A DNA stretch of 57,039 bases from Candidatus Zambryskibacteria bacterium RIFCSPLOWO2_02_FULL_51_21 (GTDB lineage: Bacteria; Patescibacteriota; Minisyncoccia; Phycocordibacterales; Zambryskibacteraceae), in the NCBI GenBank assembly GCA_001824255.1, contig MHWQ01000002.1:336533-393571 (forward strand), given 5' to 3'. Within the stretch, counting starts at the first letter, position 1, and each line of letters begins with the position of its first letter. Below the pieces are notes generated by a model. That model made no database searches and was not told where the DNA came from. It was given only the letters and a program-made list of their open reading frames with translations. The position numbers were made by a program, and so were the translations under genes. Of the stretch, positions 54,230 through 57,039 are shown piece after piece.

Positions 54230-56167
54230 GTGTGCTCTGTGAAGCAAATTTCTCTCAATCCGGAGCAAAAAAGAGCAGTTGAGGCGACGGAGGGTCCGGT
54301 TCTAATCCTCGCGGGCGCCGGCGCCGGCAAAACCAAGACTATAGCCGAGCGTATCCGCCACCTGGTGGGCAAAGGAGTGGCTCCTTCGGAAATCCTCGCC
54401 ATCACCTTCACCAATAAAGCAGCCAAAGAGATGCGCGAGCGGATTGAGGCGGGACTCCAGACCGACGAGAACCTCAACCGGCCGGTTTCCATGAGTGAAA
54501 GGCCGTTTGTCTCGACCTTCCACTCGCTCGGCGTCCATATTTTGCGGGAACACGCCGGGCGGGTGGGGGTGAAGAAGCATTTCTCCATCTTCGACAAGGA
54601 CGACAGCAAGAAACTGGTTAAAGAGGCCCTCGTCTCTTTGGGCCTGGACCCCAAAACTCATGAGCCGGGAGCGATTCTCGGCGTTATCTCGAAGCTCAAA
54701 GGGAGGGGGATAAGCCACAGAGAGTGGGGAGCTGAAGGGCGCCTGCCTGCCGGCAGGCAGGGCTACTTCATGGACGTGGTGGGACAGGTCTGGCCGATTT
54801 ACGAAAAAGCTCTTGAAAGGGAGAATGCGCTCGACTTCGACGACCTCCTGCTTAAGACCAACAATCTCCTGAGAGACGACGGTGCCGTGCGCGACCACTA
54901 CCGACGCGTCTGGAAATATATCCACATTGACGAATACCAGGACACCAACCGCGTGCAGTATGAAATCAGCCAGGCGCTCGTAGGCGCTGATAAAAATATC
55001 TGCGTCGTGGGCGACATCGACCAGAACATTTATTCCTGGCGCGGTGCCGATATCAAAAATATTCTCGCTTTCGAAGACGACTACCCCAATTCGCAGACCA
55101 TCACACTGGAAAAAAATTACCGTTCGACCAAGACGATTTTAGAGGCGGCCAACGCTGTCATCGAGAAGAATAAAATGAGAAGAGAAAAAAATCTTTTCAC
55201 CGAAAATCCGGCGGGAGAGAAAATCGGCGTCGTTTCGACGCTCGACGAGACGACTGAGGCGCTCTTCATCGCCTCCAGAGCGAAGGAGTTGATAAAAAAT
55301 AACGTGCCGCCCGACGAAATTGCCGTGCTTTACCGCGCCAACTTCCAGTCGCGCGTCATGGAAGAAGCATTTTTGAAATTGGATGTGCCCTACCAGATTC
55401 TCGGCACCAGATTCTTCGAGAGAAGGGAGGTAAAAGACGTTATTTCCTATCTGCGCGCGGCGCTGAACCCCGACAGTCTCTCGGACCTGAAGCGCGTTAT
55501 CAATACTCCCGCGCGCGGCATCGGCAAAACAAGCATCGTGAAGATTTTTTCGGGCCTTGAGAGTGAGCTGCCGCTCGGCATGAGGACAAAAGTTTCAAGT
55601 TTTAGGCATTTATTGGAGCGGATTGCCGAAGCCGCGAGGAAAGAAAAAATTTCCGAAACAATTCTCTTCATCATCAAGGAATCCGGGCTTGAAGAAGAGT
55701 GGAAAGAGGGCGGGGAAGACGGCTCCGCGCGGCTCGAGAACGCCTACGAGCTGGCAAACTACGCGACCAGATTCGACGACCTTCCGGGCGAAGACGGAGT
55801 TTCGGCCTTTCTCTCGGAAACGGCTCTGCAGAGCGACCAGGACGAATTGAAGGAGGAGAAAAAGGCTGTGCGCCTCATGACCGTGCACGCCGCCAAAGGG
55901 CTCGAATTCGACGCCGTTTTCGTCGCGGGACTCGAGGACGGATTATTCCCGCACGCCAGAGCCAGCGCGTCGCGCGTCACGCCGGAAGAAGCGGAGGAAG
56001 AGCGCCGCCTTTTCTACGTGGCGCTCACCCGCGCGAGGAAGAAGGTGTATCTTACTTACGCGCAGACGCGTTCGGTCTTCGGCCGGACGCAGGTCAACAT
56101 GCCTTCGGAATTTATCTCCGACATTCCGGAGAAATTGCTCGAAGATGACATTGCGATAGAATTCTAA
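54230..56167 (+). CDS. UvrD/PcrA-type ATP-dependent DNA helicase with palindrome insertion
   Basis: LNPEQKRAVEATEGPVLILAGAGAGKTKTIAERI...DEYQDTN...GDIDQNIYSWRGAD...VHAAKGLEFDAVFV. Confidence 0.95.
   Translation: MCSVKQISLNPEQKRAVEATEGPVLILAGAGAGKTKTIAERIRHLVGKGVAPSEILAITFTNKAAKEMRERIEAGLQTDENLNRPVSMSERPFVSTFHSLGVHILREHAGRVGVKKHFSIFDKDDSKKLVKEALVSLGLDPKTHEPGAILGVISKLKGRGISHREWGAEGRLPAGRQGYFMDVVGQVWPIYEKALERENALDFDDLLLKTNNLLRDDGAVRDHYRRVWKYIHIDEYQDTNRVQYEISQALVGADKNICVVGDIDQNIYSWRGADIKNILAFEDDYPNSQTITLEKNYRSTKTILEAANAVIEKNKMRREKNLFTENPAGEKIGVVSTLDETTEALFIASRAKELIKNNVPPDEIAVLYRANFQSRVMEEAFLKLDVPYQILGTRFFERREVKDVISYLRAALNPDSLSDLKRVINTPARGIGKTSIVKIFSGLESELPLGMRTKVSSFRHLLERIAEAARKEKISETILFIIKESGLEEEWKEGGEDGSARLENAYELANYATRFDDLPGEDGVSAFLSETALQSDQDELKEEKKAVRLMTVHAAKGLEFDAVFVAGLEDGLFPHARASASRVTPEEAEEERRLFYVALTRARKKVYLTYAQTRSVFGRTQVNMPSEFISDIPEKLLEDDIAIEF
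54742..54761. repeat. dispersed palindrome, in-frame in uvrD-like gene
   Basis: cctgcctgccggcaggcagg encoding LPAGRQ. Confidence 0.95.
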
Positions 56168-56168
56168 T

Positions 56169-56951
56169 ATGTACGCGAAAAAATCATTGGGACAGCATTT
56201 TCTCAAATCGGAGCGCGCTCTCACGAAAATTGTCGAGGCGGGAGAAATTTCTCCCGGCGAGACGGTTCTGGAGATCGGCCCGGGCACCGGAACATTGACG
56301 GAAAAATTGTTAAAAACGGGAGTAAAAGTAATCGCGGTAGAAAAAGACGACAATCTTTTCGAATTTTTAAAAAATAAATTCCAAAGTCAAAATTTAGAAT
56401 TAGTTCATGATGATATTTTAAACTTTGATACCGCGTTGATTGATGTTCGCTACAAAGTAGTAGCGAACATCCCATACAATCTCACCGGAATTATTCTGGA
56501 AAAATTTCTTTCGACGGAAAACCAGCCGGAGAGAATGGTGCTTCTGGTGCAGAAGGAGGTAGCAGAAAGAATTGTCGCTGGACGCCTGCCTACCGGTAGG
56601 CAGGGGAAAGAAAGTATACTCTCAATTTCGGTCAAGGCGTACGGCGAGCCGAAATACATAGAGAAAGTGCTGGCCGGCTCCTTCACCCCCGCGCCGCAAG
56701 TCGATTCCGCCATCATTTCTATAGCGAATATTTCAAAAAAGTTCTTTAGCGACTTTTCTGAAAAATTCTTCTTCACTCTACTCAAGGCGGGTTTCAAGTC
56801 GAAGAGGAAGAAGCTCTCTTCCAACCTCTCGACTCTGGCAAGTAAGGAAAAAACGCTTGAAATCTTCGAAAAACTGGGTCTGGACCCCAACTTGCGGGCG
56901 GAAAATGTCTCAGTAGAGCTCTGGCGGGAACTTGCGACTCTATTTGGTTAA
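56169..56951 (+). CDS. rsmA: 16S rRNA dimethyladenosine transferase
   Basis: KKSLGQHFLKSERALTKIVEAGEISPGETVLEIGPGTGTLTEKLL...VVANIPYNLTG. Confidence 0.95.
   Translation: MYAKKSLGQHFLKSERALTKIVEAGEISPGETVLEIGPGTGTLTEKLLKTGVKVIAVEKDDNLFEFLKNKFQSQNLELVHDDILNFDTALIDVRYKVVANIPYNLTGIILEKFLSTENQPERMVLLVQKEVAERIVAGRLPTGRQGKESILSISVKAYGEPKYIEKVLAGSFTPAPQVDSAIISIANISKKFFSDFSEKFFFTLLKAGFKSKRKKLSSNLSTLASKEKTLEIFEKLGLDPNLRAENVSVELWRELATLFG
56585..56604. repeat. dispersed palindrome variant CCTGCCTACCGGTAGGCAGG, in-frame in rsmA
   Basis: symmetric compensatory changes, still a perfect palindrome; encodes LPTGRQ. Confidence 0.95.
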
Positions 56952-57039
56952 ATCCGGAACTAGAAAGACGGCAAGCTTGTCCCGACTTGTGTCATGAGCC
57001 CAATTGTGGGAAACGGCACGCATGCCACCCCCACATATA

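Noticed and set aside
1-57039. CRISPR arrays, transposases, restriction-modification or classical toxin-antitoxin systems
   Set aside because: Looked for; no regular 24-40-nt repeats with spacers and no matching protein families recognised in the window.

Overview
The window is ordinary-code bacterial chromosome that looks like Candidate Phyla Radiation / Patescibacteria (Parcubacteria-like). This assignment is an inference from a missing rpmD (L30), shortened r-proteins, a reduced PGK, many lamin-tail/LysM/ORFan proteins and recurrent 'LPAGRQ' insertions. The backbone is a translation super-cluster, mostly on the - strand: rpsL-rpsG-fusA-tuf-S10-L3-L4-L23-L2, then an inserted L10/L12 module, then S19 to SecY-adk-map. 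Further right are ndk, tpiA/pgk, recJ, comEC, sod, a tRNA cluster, cca, HU, rny, clpP, hppA, nusA, rpsO, comM, uvrD and rsmA. The most interesting signals are not classical features. (1) A 20-nt perfect palindrome, CCTGCCTGCCGGCAGGCAGG, is dispersed in 7 copies; five sit in-frame inside conserved proteins (LPAGRQ), one of them with compensatory symmetric changes. (2) Degenerate heptamer tandem arrays (period 7) overlap gene ends. (3) Two compact, promoter-to-terminator structured ncRNA candidates were found. (4) Solitary ORFans form self-contained 'promoter + strong SD + small ORFan + perfect hairpin' cassettes, set in a genome whose housekeeping genes look leaderless and SD-less. (5) A third tRNA-Pro (GGG) has an aberrant D/T-loop. 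No CRISPR array, transposase or prophage was recognised. All calls are from reading the sequence; nothing was searched.
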